Below are positions 1-7,088 of a stretch of DNA of 37,349 bases, one piece after another. Origin of the DNA: an uncultured Prevotellaceae bacterium (GTDB lineage: Bacteria > Bacteroidota > Bacteroidia > Bacteroidales > Bacteroidaceae). The notes beneath the pieces are model-generated. The model did not search any database, was not told where the DNA came from, and saw nothing but the letters and a program-made list of their open reading frames with translations. The position numbers and the translations under genes are program-made. Numbering within the stretch: the first letter of the stretch is position 1; every line of letters begins with the position of its first letter. The stretch is taken from positions 1-37,349 of the forward strand of contig CADACW010000035.1 of the NCBI GenBank assembly GCA_902786565.1. The letters run 5' to 3'.

Positions 1-282
1 GACCGAGCGGTCCTTGAACCACTGCTGGTCGGCCTTCTGCATCTCGATGATGATTTTGTCGCCCTGTTCGTTCTCGCAATAGACGTCGAAGACCGAGCGT
101 CGGTCCTCCATCGTGTCGCCCAGCTGCTCAGGCGGCAGCAGTGTCAGCGAGCGTATGACCTCTTTGCCCTGAAGCAGCGCATTGATGAGCTCCAGGGTGA
201 TGTCCTTGTTGGGCTCCGTGCCGAACAGCAGCTTAAAACCGTAGTCGGTATAGGGATTGATATATCTGCCTCCGGGTTCCAT
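1..282 (-). CDS. Rpn-family / PD-(D/E)XK nuclease-like protein, 5' part only
   Basis: The first 94 codons of a gene that runs off the left edge. The translation begins MEPGGRYINPYTDYGFKLLF and carries the pattern expected of the PD-(D/E)XK 'transposase-like' nuclease family (Rpn/PDDEXK_2): an F-K-x-LFG motif near residue 15, then a core with FDVYC (Asp) and IIIEMQ (Glu-x-Gln) near residues 67-82. Family members are predicted DNA endonucleases that promote recombination; many are probably domesticated. The ATG at 280-282 is preceded by an AGAGG Shine-Dalgarno and lies just downstream of a good promoter, so the start is well supported. A second protein with the same kind of core lies at 18372-19373. 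The C-terminal part cannot be seen, so completeness is unknown. Confidence 0.8.
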   Translation of the reverse strand, partial: MEPGGRYINPYTDYGFKLLFGTEPNKDITLELINALLQGKEVIRSLTLLPPEQLGDTMEDRRSVFDVYCENEQGDKIIIEMQKADQQWFKDRSV

Positions 283-310
283 AGTGTTACCTCTTTGTTA
301 ATTATCGTTT

Positions 311-341
311 GCAAAGGTAATTAATTTCAATGATACCAACA
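311..341 (-). promoter_or_regulatory. Bacteroidota-type promoter for the Rpn-like gene
   Basis: On the minus strand the sequence reads TTG, about 20 nt, then TACCTTTG, matching the -33/-7 pattern of the Bacteroidota primary sigma factor. It sits about 30 nt upstream of the ATG at 282. Confidence 0.6.
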
Positions 342-404
342 AGAAAAATTCCGGAAACTTTATTAAAATGCTGCTCTATAGAGCCTCCTGTTTTCTTCGG
401 TGGG

Positions 405-458
405 GGAAAAAAGGACTCCCCTGATCCCTCCTGTGGAAGGAGAGGGTAGGGGAGTCGC
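405..458 (-). terminator. Intrinsic terminator after the outer-membrane receptor gene
   Basis: The minus strand has GACTCCCCT and AGGGGAGTC as outer arms, with further pairing between CCTCTCC and GGAGGG inside, followed by a TTTTTT tract (plus-strand AAAAAA at 407-412). It lies just past the stop codon at 477, as expected for a rho-independent terminator. Confidence 0.7.
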
Positions 459-476
459 TGATGGGGTTGGGGGCGT

Positions 477-3458
477 TTAGAATCTGCCGGGGCCTCCGAA
501 ACCGCCACGGCCGCCACCGCTGCCGTAACCGCCGCCACCGCCGCGATTGCCGCCACGGCCACCGCCGAAGCCACCGCCGAAGCCGCGGCCCATGCCCTGA
601 CGGGCCTCACGGGTGCCGAAGAGGTTCAGACGATAGTTGACGCGGAGCATCACGTAGCTGGTGATGGAGTTGTACTCGGTGTCGGTGCGCATCATGGCAT
701 TGACCATGCGCGAGAAGTTGGACTGCTGGTGCAGCAGGTCGTAGAACTCCAGTCGCACCGACAGGGGGCGGCCCTTCAGGAAGCTCTGTGCTATCTGCGC
801 ATTCCATATCAGTTCGTTGGTGTTGGCGGCAGCGTCGTTGAAGCCACGGCGGCTGGCCATGCCCAGGTTGGTGGTGAACTGCGTGCCCCACGGTGCATTG
901 ATGGTGGTGTTGAAGCCGTAGTTGAAGCTCCAGGTGTTCATCTTCGATTCAGGCTGCAGGGCGTTGCTGTTGTGGTTGTAGTTCACGCTGCCGTTCAGTT
1001 CAAACTCAAACCAGCTGTTGCGATAGCTGAAGCCCAGCCGCTGGCGGAGCGTGGTCGACTTTGTCTTCGACTTGCTGACGTTGCCGTCGCGGAGCAGGTC
1101 GATGTAGCCCACGTTGTTCGAATAGTCGAAGCCCGTCTCGGTGTTGACGTTGAAGTAGCCCAGTGTGTCGATGGCCACGTTGTACATGAAGCTGGCACCG
1201 GCGTTCCACTGTCCGTTGATGTTCTCCGGCCTTGAGTACATGCCGCCGGTCACGGGGTCGTACTTGGTCATCTGCGCAATGCTGTTGCTTGTGGTGGAGA
1301 AGTTGGCATTGGCATTGATGAACTGCGAGTGGCTCTCCAGGAAGTTGTTGTAGCGCAGGTTGAAGCGCTGTGTGAACGATGGCTTCAGGCCCGGGTTACC
1401 CTCGCGTATGTTCAGCGGGTCGGTGTTGTCGGTGATTTGTAGCAGGTCGGACATTGAGGGCTGGCTGCTGTTGCCGCGATACTCGAAGCGCAGCTGTCCG
1501 CGGTCCGAAATGCGGTAGCGCAGTCGTGCCGTGGGGCTCCAGTTCACCACGTTGCGTGTGGTGTCGGTGACGTTGCCAAGATATTCCTGGTGGAACTTCG
1601 ATATTTGGGGCACAATCTGCACACCCACGTTGAAGTCGTACTTAGGCTGGATGAACCGCAGCATCACCTCTGCCGTGTGTATGTAGTTCTTGTAGTTTGA
1701 GAATCGGCTCAGGTCGTTGTCGAGGTATTCGGTATAGTCGTGGTTGCCCAGGCGGCCGAAGACGTCGCCCCACTGGCGGTATGCGGGCCACAGTCCGGCC
1801 ATGTCAAACTGGTTGTTGGCGTTCCAGAAGTCGTAGGTCTTGCGCTCGCTCTTGGTGTAGTTGTACTGGAACTGGTAGCTGAACTGCAGGAAGGTGGTCT
1901 TGGCCAGCGGTTCGCTGTAGGTGGTCTGTATGCTGTAGCTGTAGTTCTTCTGCGGTGTCACGTTGTAGCGGTTGGTCTGATAGGTGCTGTCGCCTGTGAG
2001 CAGCTGGTAGAGGTTGACCACGCTGTTTGAGAACTGCTGCGAGCCTCCGTCGCTATAGTTGCCCGTGGCGCGCAGGGTGATGTTACGGCCGGTGTTGCTC
2101 AGTTTTCGGTTGATTTGCAGGGTGGTTCCTATGCGCTTCGAGTCGCTGTAGTTCAGTCCGCCGTTGGCGCGGTCGTTGACCACGAGCGTCGAGTCCATGT
2201 CGAGCATGCGGCTGACCATGGTGGCGATGTTTGAGGTCGATGTCACGTAGTCGTAGGGGTCGTCGCTGAAGGTGCCCGATGCCGAGTTTGAGCGGCTGTC
2301 GTTGGTGCCGTAGCTCCACTCCGGGCGCAGGTTGATGTTCCATGCCGTGTCGGGTGTCCACTCTATGCGTCCGCGTGCGGCCCAGCTGTTTGAGCGCGAA
2401 TAGTTCTGGTTGGCCGACTCTGAGAAGGAGCCCACCTTGCTGACGAAGTTCTCGGTGGAGTTGCGCGACCAGGTGTCGCCGTCGCGGTGGTTCCAGTTCA
2501 CCGAGCCGTCCAGTATCAGCCGGTCTTTCTTCTCGTAGTTCACGTTGAGCATTGCCATCTTCGACGACTGCAGACCGCTGCGCCCGCCACCGCCGAAACG
2601 TCCGCCGAATCCGCCTCCGCCGAATCCCATGTCGTTCACGTTGTTGGCATTGAGCATGGAGAAGACGCGCAGATTGTCCTTCATCACGGCCCCCATGGCG
2701 CGGCCAGTGTAGCGGCTCTTGGTGCCCACGCCGGCGTCGATGTTGGCAAACATACCGCGGTTCATGCCGGCCTTCAGTCCGAAGTCGAGCACGGTGGTCT
2801 CATTGCCGTCGTCAATGCCCGTGATGCGGCTCAGGTCGCTCTTCTCGTCGTAGGTCTTGATGCGCTCCACGATGCTGGTTGGCAGATTTTTCATGGCCGT
2901 CTGCGTGTCGCCGGTCATAAACTCCTTGCCGTCCACCTTGATTTTCTTCACCTGCTTGCCGTTGATGGTGATGGTGCCGTCGTCGCCCACCTGTGCGCCG
3001 GGCAGTCGCTTCACCAGTTCCTCCACCACTGAGCCTTCGGGTGTCTTGTACGCGCCTGCGTTGTATATCACGGTGTCACCCTTGGAGTAGACGCGGGCCA
3101 CATTTTTCACCACCTCGGTGCCCTTCAGCATGATGGCGTCGGTCTCGATGGTGAGGGTGCCCAGCTGTACGGGCTTGCCCTCCATCTTGACGCTGCGCCA
3201 CAGCGTCTTGTAGCCCACGTAGGTGACGCGCACCAGGTAGTTGCCGTCTTGTGTGGCAGAGAGTTGGAACTGTCCGTTCTGGTTGGTCACGGTGCCTGAG
3301 ACCACCGACGTGCTGTCGGTCTTGACCAGTGCCACTGTGGCCTGTATCACGGCCTCTTTCTGCTCGTTGTCAATGATGCGTCCGCTCACTGTGCGCTGTG
3401 CCTTGACGGGTGCTGCCGCCACTATCAGGGCTACAGCCAAGAGTATAAGATGTTTCAT
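477..3458 (-). CDS. TonB-receptor-like outer-membrane beta-barrel protein
   Basis: A 993-residue protein with an N-terminal signal peptide (MKHLILLAVALIVAAAPVKAQ). Next come a carboxypeptidase-regulatory-like domain (about 22-105), a plug-like domain (about 120-230) containing VVEELVKRLPGAQVGDDGTI and ITINGKQVKKIKVDGKEF, and a long beta-barrel rich in aromatic and Asn/Ser strands. This matches the Bacteroidota outer-membrane family with a TonB plug and a type-3 barrel (OMP_b-brl_3), predicted to sit in the outer membrane. The substrate cannot be inferred; there is no SusD partner nearby. Two glycine-rich stretches are odd: one inside the barrel (near residues 276-294) and a C-terminal tail of about 40 residues beyond the last barrel strand. 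An ECF sigma gene lies 349 bp upstream on the same strand and may control it. Confidence 0.85.
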   Translation of the reverse strand: MKHLILLAVALIVAAAPVKAQRTVSGRIIDNEQKEAVIQATVALVKTDSTSVVSGTVTNQNGQFQLSATQDGNYLVRVTYVGYKTLWRSVKMEGKPVQLGTLTIETDAIMLKGTEVVKNVARVYSKGDTVIYNAGAYKTPEGSVVEELVKRLPGAQVGDDGTITINGKQVKKIKVDGKEFMTGDTQTAMKNLPTSIVERIKTYDEKSDLSRITGIDDGNETTVLDFGLKAGMNRGMFANIDAGVGTKSRYTGRAMGAVMKDNLRVFSMLNANNVNDMGFGGGGFGGRFGGGGRSGLQSSKMAMLNVNYEKKDRLILDGSVNWNHRDGDTWSRNSTENFVSKVGSFSESANQNYSRSNSWAARGRIEWTPDTAWNINLRPEWSYGTNDSRSNSASGTFSDDPYDYVTSTSNIATMVSRMLDMDSTLVVNDRANGGLNYSDSKRIGTTLQINRKLSNTGRNITLRATGNYSDGGSQQFSNSVVNLYQLLTGDSTYQTNRYNVTPQKNYSYSIQTTYSEPLAKTTFLQFSYQFQYNYTKSERKTYDFWNANNQFDMAGLWPAYRQWGDVFGRLGNHDYTEYLDNDLSRFSNYKNYIHTAEVMLRFIQPKYDFNVGVQIVPQISKFHQEYLGNVTDTTRNVVNWSPTARLRYRISDRGQLRFEYRGNSSQPSMSDLLQITDNTDPLNIREGNPGLKPSFTQRFNLRYNNFLESHSQFINANANFSTTSNSIAQMTKYDPVTGGMYSRPENINGQWNAGASFMYNVAIDTLGYFNVNTETGFDYSNNVGYIDLLRDGNVSKSKTKSTTLRQRLGFSYRNSWFEFELNGSVNYNHNSNALQPESKMNTWSFNYGFNTTINAPWGTQFTTNLGMASRRGFNDAAANTNELIWNAQIAQSFLKGRPLSVRLEFYDLLHQQSNFSRMVNAMMRTDTEYNSITSYVMLRVNYRLNLFGTREARQGMGRGFGGGFGGGRGGNRGGGGGYGSGGGRGGFGGPGRF

Positions 3459-3601
3459 TCGGGTATGAAAAAATAATTGTTGGTTTCACATTTATACCCT
3501 TTTGACGCACGCCCACGGCAAAGGTTTAATCGGGGTCGGATAAAAAACAGAAGTTAAAGGGGCGCAGGAGTCCATTGCAGACATCATGGCAATAGAAAAT
3601 A

Positions 3602-3725
3602 TTTTACATCCCCAAAAGGGGGGTAAAGCGGACTCAGAGATAAGTGCCACTTATCTGGGAGATAAATGCCTTTTATCTCGGAGATAAGTGGCACTTATCT
3701 CTGAGGGGGATATTTGGGCTGTTTT
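3602..3725. repeat. Dispersed triple-hairpin repeat, copy 1
   Basis: Three near-palindromic units with a 22-nt period: GATAAGTGCCACTTATC, GATAAATGCCTTTTATC and GATAAGTGGCACTTATC. Units 1 and 3 also form a perfect 24-bp inverted repeat (3633-3656 with 3682-3705). Flanking shared sequence includes GGGTAAAGCGGACT on the left and TATTTGGGC on the right. It aligns without gaps to 22467-22590; I count about 110 of 124 identical positions. It fills most of the 349-bp gap between the receptor and sigma genes (3459-3807). The rest of that gap holds only a weak AACCTTTG promoter-like site near 3520. Confidence 0.85.
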
Positions 3726-3807
3726 GAGAAGAAAGAAAAAATTTTACTTCTCACCCGCAGCAAAGCGTGAATAGGTCTTGATTCTAAACTCTCAATTCTT
3801 AAAATCG

Positions 3808-4407
3808 CTATACCTGGAGGGCCAGCTCAATCTTATGGTCCTTGGCCATGCGGCGCAGATTGATGAGCGCATAGCGCATGCGGCCCAGCGAGGTGTTGAT
3901 GCTCACGCCCGTCAGCTCGGCAATCTCCTTGAACGACAGTTGCTGGTAGAAGCGCATGTAGACCACTTCGCGCTGTGGTGCCGGCAGTTGCTCCATCATG
4001 TGCTTCACGTCGCGCAGAATCTGCTCGTTCACCATCTCCGACTCGCGGAAGCTGTCCATCACCGACACACAGCGCAGGTTTTCCAGGTTGTTGCCCTCCG
4101 TGGGCTCCACGATGTGGTGTGCCTGCTCCTGTCGGTACCAGTCCATGATGCAGTTGTGGGCTATGCGTGTGAGCCAGAACAAGAACTTGCCCGAGTCGGT
4201 GTAGAGTCCCTGCTGCAGCTTGACGATGGCCTTGACCAGCGTCTCCTGGAAGATGTCGTCGGCAAGGTCGTGGTTGCGCACCACGAACATGATGTAGGTG
4301 AATAACTTGGTCTGTGTGCGATTCAATAACTCATCGAATGCACTGTTATTGCCTTTTACGTAAAGCATGGCCAACTGTTCGTCGGTCAGTCCTTCAAACT
4401 TTTTCAT
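3808..4407 (-). CDS. ECF-type RNA polymerase sigma-70 factor
   Basis: A 199-residue sigma factor with region 2 at about residues 20-90 (FDELLNRTQTKLFTYIMFVV, then DLADDIFQETLVKAI) and a region 4 helix-turn-helix at about 125-185 (LPAPQREVVYMRFYQQLSF, then KEIAELTGVSINTSLGRMRY). No region 1 or 3 is present, as is normal for group 4 sigma factors. It would direct RNA polymerase to a small regulon. No anti-sigma gene adjoins it; the next gene on the strand is the outer-membrane receptor-like protein at 477-3458, the most obvious candidate target. It has its own promoter with a leader of roughly 85 nt. The ATG at 4407 gives the usual ECF length. Confidence 0.93.
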   Translation of the reverse strand: MKKFEGLTDEQLAMLYVKGNNSAFDELLNRTQTKLFTYIMFVVRNHDLADDIFQETLVKAIVKLQQGLYTDSGKFLFWLTRIAHNCIMDWYRQEQAHHIVEPTEGNNLENLRCVSVMDSFRESEMVNEQILRDVKHMMEQLPAPQREVVYMRFYQQLSFKEIAELTGVSINTSLGRMRYALINLRRMAKDHKIELALQV

Positions 4408-4496
4408 TCCGTTTTTTACTTTTTTATGAAGTAAAATCTGTTCCGATAGGCAATAATATTTTGTTTTTGGGGTTAATAATTATGAGTTATCGGGTG

Positions 4497-4528
4497 CAAA
4501 ATTATGACAAATAATTGGAACGTCCAAA
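4497..4528 (-). promoter_or_regulatory. Promoter of the first ECF sigma gene
   Basis: The minus strand reads TTTG (4525-4528), 20 nt, then TAATTTTG (4497-4504): a near-consensus Bacteroidota housekeeping promoter. This suggests the sigma gene is transcribed by the primary sigma factor rather than only autoregulated. Confidence 0.7.
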
Positions 4529-4531
4529 TTT

Positions 4532-4963
4532 TTATCTCACTTTTTTGGTTTTAAACTGCAAAATTGTAGGCAATTTCTGCCATTTCCCCTTGTTTGGCAC
4601 CTTCAGCACCGACCCTTTGGTGTGCTTCAGCACGTATGTGGAGTCGTTCTGCCGGGTCAGTTCGGCCTCCAGGTCTTCGCTGCCGTAGTCGTTGCTCATC
4701 ACCAGGCGTGCCCGCTTGTCGCTCTTCATGTCGGCGCCGACGATGAGCCAGCAGTAGGTGGTGCCCTCTTTCGAGAGGTAGCCCGCCATCTGCCCGAACA
4801 CTTCCTGCCCCGGCACGGTGATGTCCTGGTCGTAGAAGTTGATGTGGAGTGCCACTTTGTATTCGTCGTTATACAGGTGGCCCCGGAATGTGGTGGAGTC
4901 AGTCTGTGCGCCCCCCGCCACTGAACAAATCAGCCCGAAGAGGGCGAATAGTGCCTTTTTCAT
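4532..4963 (-). CDS. Small secreted protein of unknown function
   Basis: A 143-residue protein with a clear signal peptide (MKKALFALFGLICSVAGGAQ, probable cleavage after residue 19 or 20). The mature part is a compact beta-rich domain with NDSTYVLKHTKGSVLKV near the end. There is no lipobox cysteine at the cleavage site, so it is probably periplasmic or exported rather than a lipoprotein. I do not recognise a family. It has its own strong promoter and is divergent from glycogen synthase across a 124-bp gap. It ends just upstream of the ECF sigma promoter on the same strand, so the two genes are probably separate transcription units. Confidence 0.75.
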   Translation of the reverse strand: MKKALFALFGLICSVAGGAQTDSTTFRGHLYNDEYKVALHINFYDQDITVPGQEVFGQMAGYLSKEGTTYCWLIVGADMKSDKRARLVMSNDYGSEDLEAELTRQNDSTYVLKHTKGSVLKVPNKGKWQKLPTILQFKTKKVR

Positions 4964-4986
4964 TGCTGTCTTTTCTTTTTATATGA

Positions 4987-5018
4987 CAAAGGTAGCGCGA
5001 AATAGTCAAATAATCAAA
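4987..5018 (-). promoter_or_regulatory. Promoter of the small secreted protein gene
   Basis: The minus strand shows TTTG (5015-5018), 20 nt, TACCTTTG (4987-4994), about 25 nt upstream of the ATG at 4963. Confidence 0.7.
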
Positions 5019-5057
5019 AAAAGTGGCGAAAGTGTGGGTTATTTAGAATATTTTAAG

Positions 5058-5065
5058 TAACTTTG
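5058..5065 (+). promoter_or_regulatory. -7 element upstream of glycogen synthase
   Basis: TAACTTTG lies 22 nt before the ATG at 5088. No clear TTG is found at the usual -33 spacing, so only the -7 half is well supported. It faces away from the promoter at 4987-5018 within a short shared intergenic region. Confidence 0.55.
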
Positions 5066-5087
5066 CAGCCGTTTATAAACATTTAGC

Positions 5088-6743
5088 ATGAATAAAGAGC
5101 TAAGAACCCCTGATTATATTTTTGAGTCAAGTTGGGAAGTGTGCAACAAGGTGGGCGGCATCTACACCGTTCTCTCCACCCGCGCAAAGACCCTGCAGGA
5201 GAAATTCCAGGACCACATAGTCTTCATCGGTCCTGACTTATGGCAAGACAAGGCGAACCCCAATTTCCGCGAGGAGAAGTCGCTGCTGGCCGAATGGCAG
5301 TGGCAGGCCAAGGAGCAGGGACTCACCGTCAGGGTGGGCCGCTGGACCGTCCCCGGCGAACCCATCGCCGTGCTGGTAGACTTCAAGCCCTTCTTCGAGC
5401 AGAAGAACGACATCTACGCCTGGGCGTGGGAGGAATATGGCGTGGACTCGCTCCATGCCTATGGCGACTACGACGAGGCATCCATGTTCTCCTGGGCCGC
5501 CGGAAAGGTGGTGGAGAGCATGGTGCGGTGGCTGGGCGACTTCAAGACCGTCTACCACGCCAATGAGTGGATGTGCGGCCTGGGTGCCCTATATATAAAT
5601 AAGGTGTTGCCACAGGTGGGAACCATCTTCACCACCCACGCCACCAGCATAGGCCGCTCCATTGCCGGCAATCAGAAGCCCCTCTACGACTATCTCTTTG
5701 CCTACAACGGCGACCAGATGGCCTTCGAGCTGAACATGCAGAGCAAGCACTCCATTGAGAAGCAGACCGCCCACAACGTTGACTGCTTCACCACTGTGAG
5801 CGACATCACCGCCAACGAGTGCGTGGAGCTGCTCGACCGCCCTGTCGACGTGGTGCTGCCCAATGGCTTCGACGACAGCTTCGTGCCCAAGGGGCCTGCA
5901 TTTGAGCGCAAACGGAGGCTGGCCCGCCGGCGCATGCTGGAGGTGGCCAACGCCCTGATGGGCGAGCAGCTGCAGGATGACGACACGCTCATCGTCTCGA
6001 CCAGCGGCCGCTACGAGTTCCGCAACAAGGGCATCGACGTCTTCATCGAGGCCATGAACCGACTGCTGCGCGAGCGCAGCCTGAAGAAGACCGTGCTCGC
6101 CTTCATCGTGGTGCCCGGATGGGTGGGCGAAGCCCGCGAAGACCTGAAGGAGCGGCTGAAGGGCCAACAGGCTTCACAGCCCCTGGAGGTGCCCATGATT
6201 ACCCACTGGCTGCACAATATGGGGCACGACAATGTGCTGAACATGATGAAGTTCTACGATATGCACAACCGCCACGAAGACCGCGTGAAGGTCATCTTCC
6301 TGCCCTGCTATCTCGACGGCAACGACGGCATCCTCAACCTCACTTACTACGACGTGGTGCTGGGCAACGACCTCTGCATCTATCCCAGCTACTACGAGCC
6401 GTGGGGCTACACGCCGCTTGAGGCCGTGGCCTTCCGCGTGCCCTGCATCACCACCGACCTGGCCGGCTTCGGCCTGTGGGCCAACAAGGAGATTGGCCAT
6501 CAGGGCGAGATTGCCGACGGTGTGAAGGTGATTCACCGCACGGACTACAACTACTCGGAGGTGGCCGACTATATCAAGGACACGGTGGCACTCTACTCGC
6601 AGATGACGAAGAAGGAGACCGACAGCTGCCGCAAGAAGGCCGCTGCCCTGTCGAAGCGTGCTCTGTGGAGCGAGTTCATCAAGTACTACTACGAGGCCTA
6701 CGACATTGCCCTGCGCAAAGCCTCGGAGCGGACAAAAGCATAA
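5088..6743 (+). CDS. Glycogen synthase, GT3 (eukaryote-like) family
   Basis: A 551-residue glycosyltransferase whose N-terminus contains FESSWEVCNKVGGIYTVLST, the hallmark of the GT3 glycogen synthases shared by Bacteroidota and eukaryotes; it lacks the ADP-glucose GlgA signature (KVGGL near the start). The C-terminal Rossmann half has the E-x7-E catalytic motif YYEPWGYTPLE (Glu437 and Glu445). It should add glucose from a nucleotide sugar, probably UDP-glucose by family analogy, to growing alpha-1,4-glucan in the cytosol. Length is normal for the bacterial branch, which lacks the phosphoregulatory tails of animal enzymes. The degrading enzyme, an alpha-glucan phosphorylase, is encoded separately at 19843-22422. 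Confidence 0.93.
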   Translation: MNKELRTPDYIFESSWEVCNKVGGIYTVLSTRAKTLQEKFQDHIVFIGPDLWQDKANPNFREEKSLLAEWQWQAKEQGLTVRVGRWTVPGEPIAVLVDFKPFFEQKNDIYAWAWEEYGVDSLHAYGDYDEASMFSWAAGKVVESMVRWLGDFKTVYHANEWMCGLGALYINKVLPQVGTIFTTHATSIGRSIAGNQKPLYDYLFAYNGDQMAFELNMQSKHSIEKQTAHNVDCFTTVSDITANECVELLDRPVDVVLPNGFDDSFVPKGPAFERKRRLARRRMLEVANALMGEQLQDDDTLIVSTSGRYEFRNKGIDVFIEAMNRLLRERSLKKTVLAFIVVPGWVGEAREDLKERLKGQQASQPLEVPMITHWLHNMGHDNVLNMMKFYDMHNRHEDRVKVIFLPCYLDGNDGILNLTYYDVVLGNDLCIYPSYYEPWGYTPLEAVAFRVPCITTDLAGFGLWANKEIGHQGEIADGVKVIHRTDYNYSEVADYIKDTVALYSQMTKKETDSCRKKAAALSKRALWSEFIKYYYEAYDIALRKASERTKA

Positions 6744-6758
6744 AAAAACGGCAAAAAG

Positions 6759-6790
6759 TTTGGCGGTGTCAGACTTATTGCTTACTTTTG
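6759..6790 (+). promoter_or_regulatory. Promoter of a ~300-nt leader or non-coding transcript
   Basis: TTTG (6759-6762), exactly 20 nt, TACTTTTG (6783-6790): a strong Bacteroidota promoter only 16 nt after the glycogen synthase stop. The nearest downstream ATG in a convincing gene is at 7089, so any transcript begins with about 290 untranslated nucleotides. Confidence 0.75.
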
Positions 6791-6797
6791 CACCCGA

Positions 6798-7060
6798 GAA
6801 ACTAATTCTTTCATAAAAACAATCGCAGCAAAGAATGCACAGAATGACAATGAGCACAATGGAAGACTGAGCGGTTCGACGACTGATCTGTAACAAAGTC
6901 TGTGAATCGGCCAGGAGCATTGTGCCCTTGTCTTTTCTTAGTGCGTTCTTTGACTTTTTGCTACAATTCCATTGCGTGATTTCCCCAGGCGTTGAAACGG
7001 CTGGCCACCGCTGTCTGGCCCCTACGGGGCATTTGGCTGCGCGTGGTATCCATGCTTGAA
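6798..7060 (+). ncRNA. Candidate structured leader or small RNA with boxA-like motif
   Basis: Starting from the promoter at 6759-6790, the region has no convincing coding sequence but clear secondary structure. GACAA (6846-6850) and GCACAATG (6854-6861) pair with CATTGTGC (6918-6925) and TTGTC (6928-6932), followed by the U-rich stretch TCTTTTCTTA. An inner arm pairs CGGTTC with GAATCG, allowing one G-U pair. GTTCTTTGA at 6945-6953 is identical to the boxA-like element in the rRNA leader at 36909-36917. Two more hairpins follow at 6985-7030. It could be a small RNA ending near 6940, or the leader of the gene at 7089. I cannot match it to a named RNA family. Confidence 0.5.
6985..7030 (+). repeat. 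REP-like pair of hairpins
   Basis: The first hairpin pairs CCAG with CTGG and CGTT with AACG (6985-7004); the second is GCCCC-TAC-GGGGC (7018-7030). The arrangement resembles short palindromic REP-like elements common in Bacteroidota intergenic regions. Only one copy is seen in this window, so the repeat nature is inferred. Confidence 0.4.
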
Positions 7061-7088
7061 ATTTGAATCACAATTATTATTGTTTTCT

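Noticed and set aside
6798-6940. 6S RNA, SRP RNA or tmRNA
   Set aside because: The fold has a single main stem without the long central bubble of 6S as far as I can see, no SRP tetraloop motif, and no tRNA-like ends.
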